This document shows, one piece after another, positions 8,787-16,532 of a stretch of 64,000 nucleotides of DNA; position 1 is the first letter of the stretch; the number at the start of each line of letters is the position of its first letter. The stretch is from positions 1-64,000 of the forward strand of contig DASTPE010000131.1 of the NCBI GenBank assembly GCA_035762345.1, given 5' to 3'. The notes under the pieces are model-generated. The model searched no databases. It had not been told where the DNA came from and saw only the letters and a list, made by a program, of their open reading frames with translations. The stretch is from SCGC-AG-212-J23 sp035762345. Lineage in GTDB: Bacteria > Pseudomonadota > Gammaproteobacteria > Burkholderiales > SG8-39. The translations under genes and the position numbers were made by a program.

Positions 8787-9746
8787 CTATTCGTCCAGCC
8801 TAATGTTGCGCTCTCTTGCGAGCGCGACGTAGCGGTCGAGCTCGGTCTTGATGAACGCGCCGAACTGCTCCGGAGACATCGGCATCGGCTCGATCGCCTC
8901 TGCCACCAGGCGCTGCTGGAGCGCCGGCTCCGCGAGTGCTTTTCCGATCTCGGCGTTGAGCCTTTGCGTGACTTCGCGCGACATCTTCGCCGGCCCGACA
9001 ATGCCGTACCACTGCACACCGTCGAAGCCCTTGAAACCGGACTCCTCGAAGGTCGGCACCTCGGGCAGGAGCTCATGGCGTTTAAGCCCCGTGACCGCGA
9101 TCGGCTTCACCCGCCGGTTTCGGATGTGAGGCAATGCAGCCGCCAGCCCCGGCGTCATCGCTTCGAGCTGGCCGCCGAACATGTCCGCGAACGCGGGGCC
9201 GATGCCCTTGTACTGCGCGATGACGGTCTCGAACCCGCCGGCGACCTTGAGCTGCTCGATGAGCAGGTGGTTCAGTGTGCCGATGCCGCCCGCGCCGAAG
9301 GTCACCTTGTTTGCTTTGCCCTTCGCGTACCCGATGAATTCCTTGAGATCGTTGACCGGCACGCTCGGGTGCACGACCAGCATATTGCGCGTTCCGCCCA
9401 CCATCGCGACCGGAGTGAAGTCCTTGATCGCGTCGTAGGGAACCTTGCGCACCGCCGGGCTCGTCGCGTGCGTGGCGACATATCCGACCATCAGCGTGTA
9501 GCCGTCCGGCGCGGCGCGCGCAGTCTGCTGGCACGCTATCGAACCCCCGCCCCCGCCCACGTTCTCGATCACGAACTGCTCGCCGAACGCCCGGGCGAGC
9601 TGATCGCCGATCGTGCGGCCGATCAGGTCGAGCCCGCCGCCCGGCTGCGCCGGCACGATGATCTTCACCGGTTTGCTTGGATAAGTTTGCGCGCAGCAGA
9701 GCACCGGAGCGAGAGCCACCAGGAAAAACCACTTAGGTGCGCGCAT
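8787..9746 (-). CDS. Bug-family (TctC-like) periplasmic substrate-binding protein
   Basis: A 319-residue tripartite tricarboxylate-type receptor. A signal peptide (MRAPKWFFLVALAPVLCCAQ) precedes the family start YPSKPVKIIVPAQPGGGLD, whose loop binds the carboxylate of the ligand. The later GGAGIGTLNHLL and GVQWYGIVGPAKM segments are also typical. Bug receptors are hugely expanded in Burkholderiales and many are orphans; no TctA/TctB membrane genes are present here either. The ligand is unknown. It lies downstream of a degenerate receiver gene and a dienelactone hydrolase-like gene on the same strand with gaps of 21 and 12 bases, so the three are probably one operon. Confidence 0.93.
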   Translation of the reverse strand: MRAPKWFFLVALAPVLCCAQTYPSKPVKIIVPAQPGGGLDLIGRTIGDQLARAFGEQFVIENVGGGGGSIACQQTARAAPDGYTLMVGYVATHATSPAVRKVPYDAIKDFTPVAMVGGTRNMLVVHPSVPVNDLKEFIGYAKGKANKVTFGAGGIGTLNHLLIEQLKVAGGFETVIAQYKGIGPAFADMFGGQLEAMTPGLAAALPHIRNRRVKPIAVTGLKRHELLPEVPTFEESGFKGFDGVQWYGIVGPAKMSREVTQRLNAEIGKALAEPALQQRLVAEAIEPMPMSPEQFGAFIKTELDRYVALARERNIRLDE

Positions 9747-9767
9747 GAGTCAGAAACCTCCTTGTAG

Positions 9768-10112
9768 CTACTCCGGCAGCGGGGTGATCGCCAGGACGCG
9801 CTTCACCAGCGCTTCGTGGTTGTAGGGCCTCGCGACTTCGATGAGGACCGGACAACGCTCGGCGAAGAGCGTCTTCAGCTCCTGCGCGAGGCTGAGCCGG
9901 TCGCGGGTGGCAAGCACGAGCAGCACCACATCCGGGCGGAAACGCTCGATCGCGCTTGCCACCTGCGCATAGCTCTGCAGCTCGACGTCGACCCCCTCGC
10001 TGCGCAAGAGAATGCCGAGGTTCATCACCATGTCGCGCTCGTCGCCGACCACCAGCGCGCGGAGCCGCCGCAGGCCCGAAGGAAGGGTTTGGTCTTCGTG
10101 GCCCTCGCCCAC
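9768..10112 (-). CDS. Degenerate receiver-domain protein lacking the phospho-acceptor Asp
   Basis: A 114-residue stand-alone response-regulator-like domain. The fold pattern is clear: LRALVVGDERD with acidic residues D24 and E25, the RPDVVLLVLATRD strand, and a final VARPYNHEALVKRVLAI helix. However, the residue that should be the phosphorylated Asp is V66, and the conserved Lys before Pro is R95. The domain therefore cannot be phosphorylated in the normal way and would be a pseudo-receiver acting by protein binding. It sits in a tight operon between a Tat-exported hydrolase and a Bug receptor, an odd place for a signalling domain. Confidence 0.75.
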   Translation of the reverse strand: MGEGHEDQTLPSGLRRLRALVVGDERDMVMNLGILLRSEGVDVELQSYAQVASAIERFRPDVVLLVLATRDRLSLAQELKTLFAERCPVLIEVARPYNHEALVKRVLAITPLPE

Positions 10113-10124
10113 CGGCGCTACAGG

Positions 10125-11006
10125 CTACGCGAGGTTCCTCTTGAAGAACGCAACCGTGCGCTCCCAAGAGAGCTTCGCCGCCGCCTCGTTGTATCGCGGG
10201 GTCGAATCGTTGTGGAAACCGTGCTGCGTTCCCGGATACGAATGGATCTCGTAGCGCACCCCTGCCTTTTTCAGCTCCTGCTCGAAGGTCGGGTACATCT
10301 CGTTGATGCGCGTGTCGTTCTCGGCGAGGTGCGCGAGCAAAGGCGCCTTGATCTTAGGTACAGACGCCGTGTCCGCGGCCGCGCCGTAATAGGGCACGAC
10401 CGCCTGCACATCCGATCCAAGAGCAGCCGCCAAGAAGTTCGCCGTGCCGCCGCCCCAGCAAAAGCCGGTGACGCCGAGCTTCTTCGTCGAAAGTGGGTGC
10501 GCCTTGAGCCACCTTGCGCCATTTAGCATGTCCTGCCGAAGCTTCGCCTGGTCGAGCTTCCTCTGCATCGCGCTTCCCTCGTCGTCGTTGCCCGGATAGC
10601 CGCCGAGCGGCGACAAGCCGTCGGGCGCGAGCGCAAGAAAACCCTCCACGGCTAACCGCCTCGCCACATCCGCAATGTAAGGATTAAGCCCGCGATTTTC
10701 ATGGATGACCAGGACCGCCGGCCACGGCCCGTTCCCCGCCGGCTGCACCAGGTAGCCTCTGATCTGGTCGCCATTACCGCCCGGTGAGGGATACGAGACA
10801 TAGCCGGCCTTGATGCGGGAGTCCGTGGTGGAAATCGTCTGCGCCTTGGCGTAGTTCGGCAACAGCGCCTGGGCCATTAGGAGCGCCGCCGCGCCCATCG
10901 CGCCCGCCCGTGTCATGAACTCCCGACGGTCGATGCATCCATGGCAGTACTCGTCGTAGAGATCGAAGACCTGCTGGTCGATTTCCAGCTGAGTGATCGC
11001 AGTCAT
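10125..11006 (-). CDS. Dienelactone hydrolase family protein with Tat-type leader
   Basis: A 293-residue alpha/beta hydrolase. The N-terminus has an unusually long leader with RREFMTRAGAMGAAALLMAQ (residues 27-46), a twin-arginine style export signal ending near AKA. The catalytic Cys lies in GFCWGGG and the His in TQHGFHND, with an Asp expected around AENDTR. Dienelactone hydrolases open lactones made in chloroaromatic degradation, but exported members of this family have broader esterase roles. The Cys nucleophile supports true DLH-like chemistry. First gene of the apparent three-gene run ending with the Bug receptor. Confidence 0.88.
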   Translation of the reverse strand: MTAITQLEIDQQVFDLYDEYCHGCIDRREFMTRAGAMGAAALLMAQALLPNYAKAQTISTTDSRIKAGYVSYPSPGGNGDQIRGYLVQPAGNGPWPAVLVIHENRGLNPYIADVARRLAVEGFLALAPDGLSPLGGYPGNDDEGSAMQRKLDQAKLRQDMLNGARWLKAHPLSTKKLGVTGFCWGGGTANFLAAALGSDVQAVVPYYGAAADTASVPKIKAPLLAHLAENDTRINEMYPTFEQELKKAGVRYEIHSYPGTQHGFHNDSTPRYNEAAAKLSWERTVAFFKRNLA

Positions 11007-11096
11007 TGCTCCTCCGTGTCCTCGGCTTGCGGATGCTAGCCGTTATTGGATGAACACGGTCGGCGGCAGGCCATTCCTGCCGCTCGAAGACCTGAC

Positions 11097-12989
11097 ATGA
11101 AGACGTGGGTGTATGGTATTGTTCCGCTTAAGAAAGTCGAAACACAACTGAAACAGCTCCGAGCCCTGGCGGGCGCGCCTCCGGCGGGCCTGCTCGCCTT
11201 CTACTGGCACTTCGTCCGGCAGACCAAACGCTGGTACGCGGCGATGTTCGCCGCGAGCCTGGCGGTGGCCGCGCTCGACACGGTCATTCCGCTCTTCATA
11301 GGCAAGCTTGTCTCCCTAATGGAGGCTGCCGACCGCGTGGCGGCGCTGCGGAAAGAGTGGCCGATGCTCGCCGGCATGGTCGCTCTCGTGCTCATTGTGC
11401 GACCGCTCGTGCTGCTCGCCGATATCGCGGTCCGGCACATGGTGCTGATTCCTGGCGCGACCTCGCTCATCCGCTGGCAGAGCCACTGGCATGTGATCCG
11501 GCAAAGCTGGCCGTTCTTCCAGAACGACTTCGCCGGGCGAATCGCCAACCGCGTGATGCAGACCGCGCACGCGCTGCGCGAGAGCGTGATGGCGAGCATC
11601 CGGGCAGTCTGGTACATCGGCGCCTACGGCGCGATGGCGTACGCGCTCATGGCCATGGCCGACTGGCGCCTCGGCGTGCCGACGCTAGTTTGGTTCGCCA
11701 GCTACCTCGCCTTCCTGTGGCACTTCGTGCCGCGCATGCGCGATCTGGCGCGCGAAAGCTCTGAGGCGCGCTCGCTCGTGATGGCGCGCGTGGTGGACAG
11801 CTACACCAATATCCAGACGGTGAAGCTTTTCGCGCGGCTCGCCGACGAGGACGCATACGTGCGCGAGTCGATCGACGACCATCGCGCCGCGATGCGCCGG
11901 CACATGCGGCTCATCACCCGCTTTCACTTCTGTCTTACGACGATGAACGCGGCGCTGCTCGTCGCGACCGCGTCAATCGGAATCTGGCTCTGGGCACAGG
12001 GCGCGGTCGGCGCTGCGGTCGTCGCCGCAGCGTTGCCGCTCGCCTGGCAGCTTGCGAATGTCGCGGGCTGGGTGAGCTGGGAAGTCACGGCGATCTTCGA
12101 GAACGTCGGCGTAGTGCAGGAAGGCATGCAGTCGATCGCGGTCCCGCATTCCGGCGTCGACCGCCCTGGCGCGAAACCCTTGGAAGTATCGCGCGGCGAA
12201 ATCCGTTTCGAAGATGTGACGTTCGCCTATGGGCGTCGCGATGGCGCTTCGGTGTTGAAGAACTTCGCATTGAAGATCAACCCGGGGGAACGCGTCGGGC
12301 TGGTCGGGCGCTCGGGAGCCGGGAAGTCGACGATCGTCAACCTGCTGCTCAGGTTCTTCGAGCCGGAGCAGGGCCGCATCCTGATCGACGAGCAGGACAT
12401 CGCTCACGCGACGCAGGAAAGCTTGCGCGCAGCGATCGGGATGGTTACGCAGGACACCTCGCTCCTGCATCGCTCGATCGCCGCCAATATCCGGTATGGC
12501 CGCCCCCACGCAAGCGACGCGGACGTGACCGCAGCCGCGCGCAAAGCCCAGGCCCACGGGTTTATTGTCGATCTGCATGACTGGAAGAACCGCGTCGGGT
12601 ACGAAGCGCACGTCGGCGAGCGCGGAGTGAAACTCTCCGGCGGCCAGCGGCAGCGCATCGCGCTTGCACGCGTAATCCTGAAGGATGCGCCCATCCTCGT
12701 TCTGGACGAGGCCACCTCGGCCCTCGACAGCGAGGTCGAGCTCGCGATCCAGGAGCAGCTCCTGGGGCTCATGGAAGGAAAGACGGTGATCGCCATCGCG
12801 CACCGCCTTTCGACTATCGCTCGCATGGACCGCCTGGTGGTGATCGAGCAGGGCCGGATCGTCGAAAGCGGCACGCACGAGGAGCTCCTGCGCCTGGGCG
12901 GGCACTACGAGAAGTTATGGCGGCACCAGTCGGGCGGGTTCCTTGCGGACGATTTCTTCGCCAGCGATATTGCGGAAGATCCGGCGTAG
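11097..12989 (+). CDS. ABC exporter, fused membrane and ATPase domains (MsbA-like)
   Basis: A 630-residue half transporter from the ATG at 11097. Six membrane helices occupy roughly residues 40-320, including the conserved coupling region. The nucleotide-binding domain follows with Walker A GRSGAGKST, signature LSGGQRQR, Walker B ILVLDEATSALDS and the switch His in AHRLS. Homodimers of this type flip lipids or export peptides and drugs; the substrate is not predictable here. The C-terminal tail QSGGFLADDFF is unusual and acidic. An in-frame ATG 51 bases upstream gives an implausible Arg/Pro-rich extension. The stop overlaps the start of the metallopeptidase gene. Confidence 0.93.
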   Translation: MKTWVYGIVPLKKVETQLKQLRALAGAPPAGLLAFYWHFVRQTKRWYAAMFAASLAVAALDTVIPLFIGKLVSLMEAADRVAALRKEWPMLAGMVALVLIVRPLVLLADIAVRHMVLIPGATSLIRWQSHWHVIRQSWPFFQNDFAGRIANRVMQTAHALRESVMASIRAVWYIGAYGAMAYALMAMADWRLGVPTLVWFASYLAFLWHFVPRMRDLARESSEARSLVMARVVDSYTNIQTVKLFARLADEDAYVRESIDDHRAAMRRHMRLITRFHFCLTTMNAALLVATASIGIWLWAQGAVGAAVVAAALPLAWQLANVAGWVSWEVTAIFENVGVVQEGMQSIAVPHSGVDRPGAKPLEVSRGEIRFEDVTFAYGRRDGASVLKNFALKINPGERVGLVGRSGAGKSTIVNLLLRFFEPEQGRILIDEQDIAHATQESLRAAIGMVTQDTSLLHRSIAANIRYGRPHASDADVTAAARKAQAHGFIVDLHDWKNRVGYEAHVGERGVKLSGGQRQRIALARVILKDAPILVLDEATSALDSEVELAIQEQLLGLMEGKTVIAIAHRLSTIARMDRLVVIEQGRIVESGTHEELLRLGGHYEKLWRHQSGGFLADDFFASDIAEDPA

Positions 12990-13929
12990 CAGGTTCGCGG
13001 TCGGCTTCGCCGTCGCGCTCGCTGCCTGCGCGCACGCCGAGGACACCCGCTTCGCGTTCGCCACGCAGGCGCAGGCGCGCTCGGCCCTCGGCGCGCAGGA
13101 TGAGTATGTACGCGCGACCTCGACGCTCGAGCGCTCGGTGGTCATGGGCGCCCCCGCGGCGATGGACGCTGCGGCCTTCGCAGCGGCGATGCAAGCGAGC
13201 GCACTCGAATGGAGCGAGGACGAGCGTAAGCCTTTCGCGCCGGTCCTCGCACGCCTCGAGCGCTTCCTCTCGGGGATGAAATGGAAGGGGCCGTCGACCA
13301 TTCTGATGGTGAAGGCGTCGGACCGGCTGATGGAAGGCTTTCCGCATACCCGGGGCAATGCCATCGTGATCCAGGAAGGCATGCTGCTCGAGATGATGCA
13401 GCGCCCGGCGATGATGGAATTCCTCGTAGTCCACGAGGCGTTCCATGTTCTGACCCGGGCGAACCCCGGCTTGCGCGAGGAGCTCTATCGCGCGATCGGC
13501 TTCCGCGCCTGCGTCGCGGTCGAAGTGCCCGAAGCGCTCGAGCGCCTGCGCCTCACCAATCCCGATGCACCCGAAAGCCGCCACGCGATCGGCGTGCGCT
13601 GGCGCGGCCAGCCCGCGGAGATGCTGCCGTTCATCCACTTCGCATCGGAGAAGGTCGACCCCAAGGCCGGATTCGTCTCGCAGATGCACACCTCGTGGCT
13701 CGTCGTCGAGCGGCGGCAGGAGCGCTGCATCGCACGCGACGAAGGCGCGAAGGTGGAAGAGCTGGAAGGCCTGCGCGAGCAAGTTGGGGACAACACCGGC
13801 TACCTGATTCATCCGGAGGAGATCCTCGCCGACAACTTCGCCCTTCTTTACCGTGAGACCGTGAGCCCGGGGGTAACCAGGGTCCATTCGCCGGAGATCT
13901 TGGAGCGTATCCGCACCGTCCTGCAGTAG
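12970..13929 (+). CDS. Putative secreted zinc metallopeptidase-like protein
   Basis: About 319 residues. I choose the TTG at 12970 because it puts a short basic segment and hydrophobic core (FAVGFAVALAACAHA) at the N-terminus, a plausible signal peptide; another TTG at 12943 is possible. The core carries HEAFH (residues 155-159), the HExxH zinc-protease signature, with an acidic HPEEILADNF segment about 125 residues later as candidate third ligand. I do not recognise the family by name. The gene begins inside the last codons of the ABC exporter gene, which suggests co-expression and perhaps processing of something the exporter handles; that link is inference. Confidence 0.7.
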   Translation: MRKIRRSRFAVGFAVALAACAHAEDTRFAFATQAQARSALGAQDEYVRATSTLERSVVMGAPAAMDAAAFAAAMQASALEWSEDERKPFAPVLARLERFLSGMKWKGPSTILMVKASDRLMEGFPHTRGNAIVIQEGMLLEMMQRPAMMEFLVVHEAFHVLTRANPGLREELYRAIGFRACVAVEVPEALERLRLTNPDAPESRHAIGVRWRGQPAEMLPFIHFASEKVDPKAGFVSQMHTSWLVVERRQERCIARDEGAKVEELEGLREQVGDNTGYLIHPEEILADNFALLYRETVSPGVTRVHSPEILERIRTVLQ

Positions 13930-13970
13930 TCGGCATGTCCTTTGCTTTCAGCGGGTTAAAAGGAGAGCCT

Positions 13971-14498
13971 ATGTACATCGTTGCAGGACTGATGAAGGAG
14001 GCGCACCAGGCGCGAGGCGTGATTCGCGCGCTCGCCAACGCGGCGTTCGAGCGCGAGGAAATCGACATGTCCGGCGGGCCGATCACCGGCCTCGTCAATT
14101 GCGGAGTGCCGGAGGGCGAAGCCCATGTGTTCGCCGAGGGCGTGCGGCGCGGCGGCGTCATCGTGGCGGTGAACGCCGACGACGAGATGGAAGCCGAGCA
14201 GGCGGCGCTGCTCATGAGCCGACACGGCGCGGTCGACATCGAGGCGTGCGCGACCGGCTGGCGCAACCAGGGCTGGAGCGGGCGCATCAGCGCGCCCGAG
14301 GACCGGGTGACGATCGAGCGCTACGCCTACGTATTCGGCGACTATCCCAGGGGTGCGGGCAAGATCTACCGCGACCCGCGTACGATCCCCTCGCCGTCGG
14401 AGCACACTCCGGGCGCACGGCCCGGCGGCCCGTACCATGGGCCCGAGCGCCGGCGGATGGACAGGCCTTACGTCGGGGTCAACCGAAGAGCCGTTTAG
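13971..14498 (+). CDS. General stress-protein-like (YflT/17M-type) domain protein
   Basis: A 175-residue protein preceded by a good AAAGGAG ribosome-binding site. Residues 1-90 read as VAGLMKEAHQARGVIRAL, then GGPITGLVNCGVPEGEAHVFAEG, then GGVIVAVNADDEMEAEQAALLM, the pattern of heat-induced stress protein YflT-like and DUF1269-like domains (alternating helices with a glycine-rich turn). The C-terminal 70 residues are polar and proline/arginine-rich with no recognised fold. There is no signal peptide. Biochemical role is unknown. It ends with a four-base overlap of the convergent epoxide hydrolase gene. Confidence 0.7.
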   Translation: MYIVAGLMKEAHQARGVIRALANAAFEREEIDMSGGPITGLVNCGVPEGEAHVFAEGVRRGGVIVAVNADDEMEAEQAALLMSRHGAVDIEACATGWRNQGWSGRISAPEDRVTIERYAYVFGDYPRGAGKIYRDPRTIPSPSEHTPGARPGGPYHGPERRRMDRPYVGVNRRAV

Positions 14499-15562
14499 AA
14501 AAACTTCAGCACTTCCGAGGCCAGGGCCTCGGGCTGCTCCAGGGCGGCGAAGTGACCGCCCTGCTTCATGGATGTCCACCGCTCGATGCGGGTGTAAGTT
14601 TTTTCCGCCAGCGAGCGCGGCGGGCGCAGAATCTCCTTTGGAAACTCCGCGTAGCCGACACGCACGTCGATCGTCCCGCCTTCCGGGATCGGCCAGCCGC
14701 GATGCGCGCGCGCGTAGTACGGCCAGAACGACGAGCCGATCGCGCCGGTGAACCAGTAAAGCGAGACGTTGGTGAGCACGTCGTCGCGGCTGATGGGCTG
14801 ATCGCTCCAGCTGCGAAATTTCTCGGCGATCCAACCGGCGAGGCCCGCCGGCGAGTCGCTAAGGCCGTAAGCGAGCGTCTGCGGCTTAGTGCCCTGGATC
14901 GATATGTAGCCGCTCTCCTCCTTTATCCAGTGCGAGAGCTGCCTAGACCAATCCGAATCCTGCGCGGGCAAGTCACGCCGCACGGGCAGGTAGTTGAGAT
15001 GGATGCCGAGAAGCCGGCTCGCATGCGCGTAGCCCAACCGCGCCGCGATGAACGCGCCCCAATCGCCGCCCTGCGCGGCAAATCGCTCGTAACCGAGGAC
15101 GCGCATCAGCTCGGCGAAGACATCGGCCATCTCCTCCACCCCGAAGCGTGGCTGGCCGCGCGTGAAGCTCAGCGTAAAGCCCGGCAGCGAGGGCGCAACG
15201 ATGGTGAAGCGTTCGGTGAGGAGCGGGATAAGCCGGTGAAACTCCCACACCGATCCCGGCCAGCCGTGCATCAGCAGGAGCGGGATCGGGCTCGACCCCC
15301 GGCCCGGCTCGTGGATGAAGTGGAGCCGGATGCCGCCGATCTCCATGCGGTACTGCCGGAAGCCGTTGAGCTTGGCTTCCTGCAGGCGCCAGTCGAACCC
15401 GGTGCCCCAGTAGTCGACCAGCTCCTTCAGGTAGGCGAGCGAGGTTCCGGTCTGCCACCCTTCGAGCGGTGGCTCGTCCGGGAAGCGGGTGCGCGCAAGG
15501 CGTTCTTTCAGGTCGGAAATCGACCGCTCCGGGACTTGCAGGCGGAAGGGCTCGTGGCTCAT
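14495..15562 (-). CDS. Epoxide hydrolase (EHN-type alpha/beta hydrolase)
   Basis: A 355-residue soluble hydrolase. It starts with the epoxide-hydrolase N-terminal domain (FRLQVPERSISDLKERLART), which is specific to the microsomal-type epoxide hydrolase lineage. The oxyanion loop is LMHGWPGS, the Asp nucleophile is in GGDWG (about residue 168), and the catalytic His lies in QGGHFAALEQPE near the end. Lid tyrosines that polarise the epoxide are likely in the SYISIQ / SLYWF region. The physiological epoxide is unknown. Its start is divergent from the three-gene operon at 15.7 kb. Confidence 0.9.
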   Translation of the reverse strand: MSHEPFRLQVPERSISDLKERLARTRFPDEPPLEGWQTGTSLAYLKELVDYWGTGFDWRLQEAKLNGFRQYRMEIGGIRLHFIHEPGRGSSPIPLLLMHGWPGSVWEFHRLIPLLTERFTIVAPSLPGFTLSFTRGQPRFGVEEMADVFAELMRVLGYERFAAQGGDWGAFIAARLGYAHASRLLGIHLNYLPVRRDLPAQDSDWSRQLSHWIKEESGYISIQGTKPQTLAYGLSDSPAGLAGWIAEKFRSWSDQPISRDDVLTNVSLYWFTGAIGSSFWPYYARAHRGWPIPEGGTIDVRVGYAEFPKEILRPPRSLAEKTYTRIERWTSMKQGGHFAALEQPEALASEVLKFF

Positions 15563-15579
15563 CCCAGTTTTGAACTAAG

Positions 15580-15598
15580 TTCCGAATTTTCCTCGGAA
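15580..15598. promoter_or_regulatory. Inverted repeat TTCCGA-N7-TCGGAA in a divergent intergenic region
   Basis: A perfect six-base inverted repeat lies between the epoxide hydrolase start (15562) and the operon at 15.7 kb. TGATAA at 15602-15607 could be a -10 element. The repeat would then overlap the promoter and could be an operator. No regulator is identified. Confidence 0.35.
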
Positions 15599-15674
15599 AT
15601 GTGATAAAGTGCACGCCTATCCCGCAGTTTCCTCCGATCCCGACGCCCGCTCCGGCGGGCGCGACAAGGACATC

Positions 15675-15914
15675 GTGGACAAGCGCAAAGCCTGGCGCGA
15701 GCAGGAGCAGCAGTTGATCGAGAAGTGGAACTCCGCCGCCCAGCGCTATCGGGACATCATGGCCCGGATCGCGCGCGAGGATCCGTTCGCTGCGCCGGAC
15801 GGGCCGAGCGAGGAAATCATGAGCCAGGCGGCGGCGGTACGCGCCGAGATCGAGGCTCTGCGGAAAAAAGTGGCGCGTTTGAAGGCTGAATTCAACTCGG
15901 GAAAGCGATATTGA
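15675..15914 (+). CDS. Small coiled-coil hypothetical protein
   Basis: A 79-residue acidic/basic helical protein (DKRKAWREQEQQLIEKWNSA, then IEALRKKVARLKAEF) likely to form a coiled coil. I choose the GTG at 15675 because AAGGA lies just ahead of it and because a candidate -10 element at 15602 would place the transcript start after the other possible GTG at 15609. With the 15609 start it would be 101 residues with a disordered N-terminus. First of three tightly spaced genes, ending three bases before the next start. Function unknown. Confidence 0.6.
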   Translation: MDKRKAWREQEQQLIEKWNSAAQRYRDIMARIAREDPFAAPDGPSEEIMSQAAAVRAEIEALRKKVARLKAEFNSGKRY

Positions 15915-15916
15915 CG

Positions 15917-16126
15917 ATGAGACTTGTGCGACCCGGCCGCGCTGCGGTCTGGACCAGGGACAGGATAGAAGCGCTGAGCACCGCCGAAGTTCGGCAGCTG
16001 CGCGACAACGCCGAGCGGCTGAGCGAGGCGGAAATCGTCGGGCTGTGCGACGAGATCCTCAAGGCGCGGCCCAAGGGCGGCGCGAGGAGTTCCGCAATGA
16101 AGAACAAGCGCGCGGCGGCCGCATGA
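15917..16126 (+). CDS. Small protein consisting of the shared NAERL/ARP-G domain
   Basis: A 69-residue protein. Nearly all of it (RPGRAAVWTRDRIEALSTAE, then RQLRDNAERLSEAEIVGLCD, then EILKARPKGG) matches the N-terminal 55 residues of the 216-residue protein at 4066. The pattern W-S/T, L-S/T-T/A-E-V/L-R, NAERL, E, LC-E-L/I-L, ARP-K/R-G is common to both. The two therefore define a small helical domain that I do not recognise; a protein-binding or nucleic-acid-binding role is possible from its basic ends but is not shown. Overlaps the next gene by an ATGA. Confidence 0.72.
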   Translation: MRLVRPGRAAVWTRDRIEALSTAEVRQLRDNAERLSEAEIVGLCDEILKARPKGGARSSAMKNKRAAAA

Positions 16127-16458
16127 GCATCCCGACCGTAGAGCGCCGGCGCTTCAAGGTGGGCAAGTACGACATCATCGCCCACCCCATCCCCAACTCC
16201 GCGCACATGCTGCGCTACACCGTGTTCGTCGGCGGCAAGCGCATCGGCGCGACCGTCAGCGTGCCGACCGAGTCCGATTGCCGCTTCCTCGAGAAGCCGC
16301 CGGTCGTCCCGCCGCTCAAGATCTTCTCGAGCTACCGGCCGGGCCGTCCGAAGAAGGGCAGCCGGCCGCAAGCGCCCACCGACAGCGGGCATGCCTCGCG
16401 CGAATCCCTGCCGCTCGACGTATCGCTCGGCGGCATCAGCGCTACCCAAGACCGCTAA
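16123..16458 (+). CDS. Hypothetical protein, third gene of a small operon
   Basis: A 111-residue protein translationally coupled to the preceding gene by an ATGA overlap. Residues 8-65 have alternating hydrophobic residues (KYDIIAHPIPNSAHMLRYTV, then FVGGKRIGATVSVP) that suggest a small beta domain. The C-terminal half is proline-, glycine- and arginine-rich and probably disordered. No family recognised, no signal peptide. Its stop is followed after two bases by a palindromic repeat, so transcription probably ends there. Confidence 0.65.
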   Translation: MSIPTVERRRFKVGKYDIIAHPIPNSAHMLRYTVFVGGKRIGATVSVPTESDCRFLEKPPVVPPLKIFSSYRPGRPKKGSRPQAPTDSGHASRESLPLDVSLGGISATQDR

Positions 16459-16460
16459 CC

Positions 16461-16529
16461 AATTCGGGGTCAGGGTCGAGATTCAGTTTTCGCGTACGCA
16501 AAAACGAATCTCGACCCTGACCCCGAATT
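16461..16529. repeat. Palindromic repeat, copy 1 (GGGGTCAGGGTCG family)
   Basis: A 69-base near-perfect palindrome. The 24-base outer arms (16461-16484 and 16506-16529) are exact inverted copies, and the inner part is centred on GCGTACGC. It fills almost the entire space between two convergent stop codons (16458 and 16533). It could serve as a bidirectional terminator and has the appearance of a REP-like dispersed element. Confidence 0.92.
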
Positions 16530-16532
16530 CGA

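Noticed and set aside
14099..15604. Plus-strand open frame of 501 codons across the epoxide hydrolase gene
   Set aside because: Compositionally biased shadow; the minus-strand frame has the epoxide hydrolase catalytic residues.
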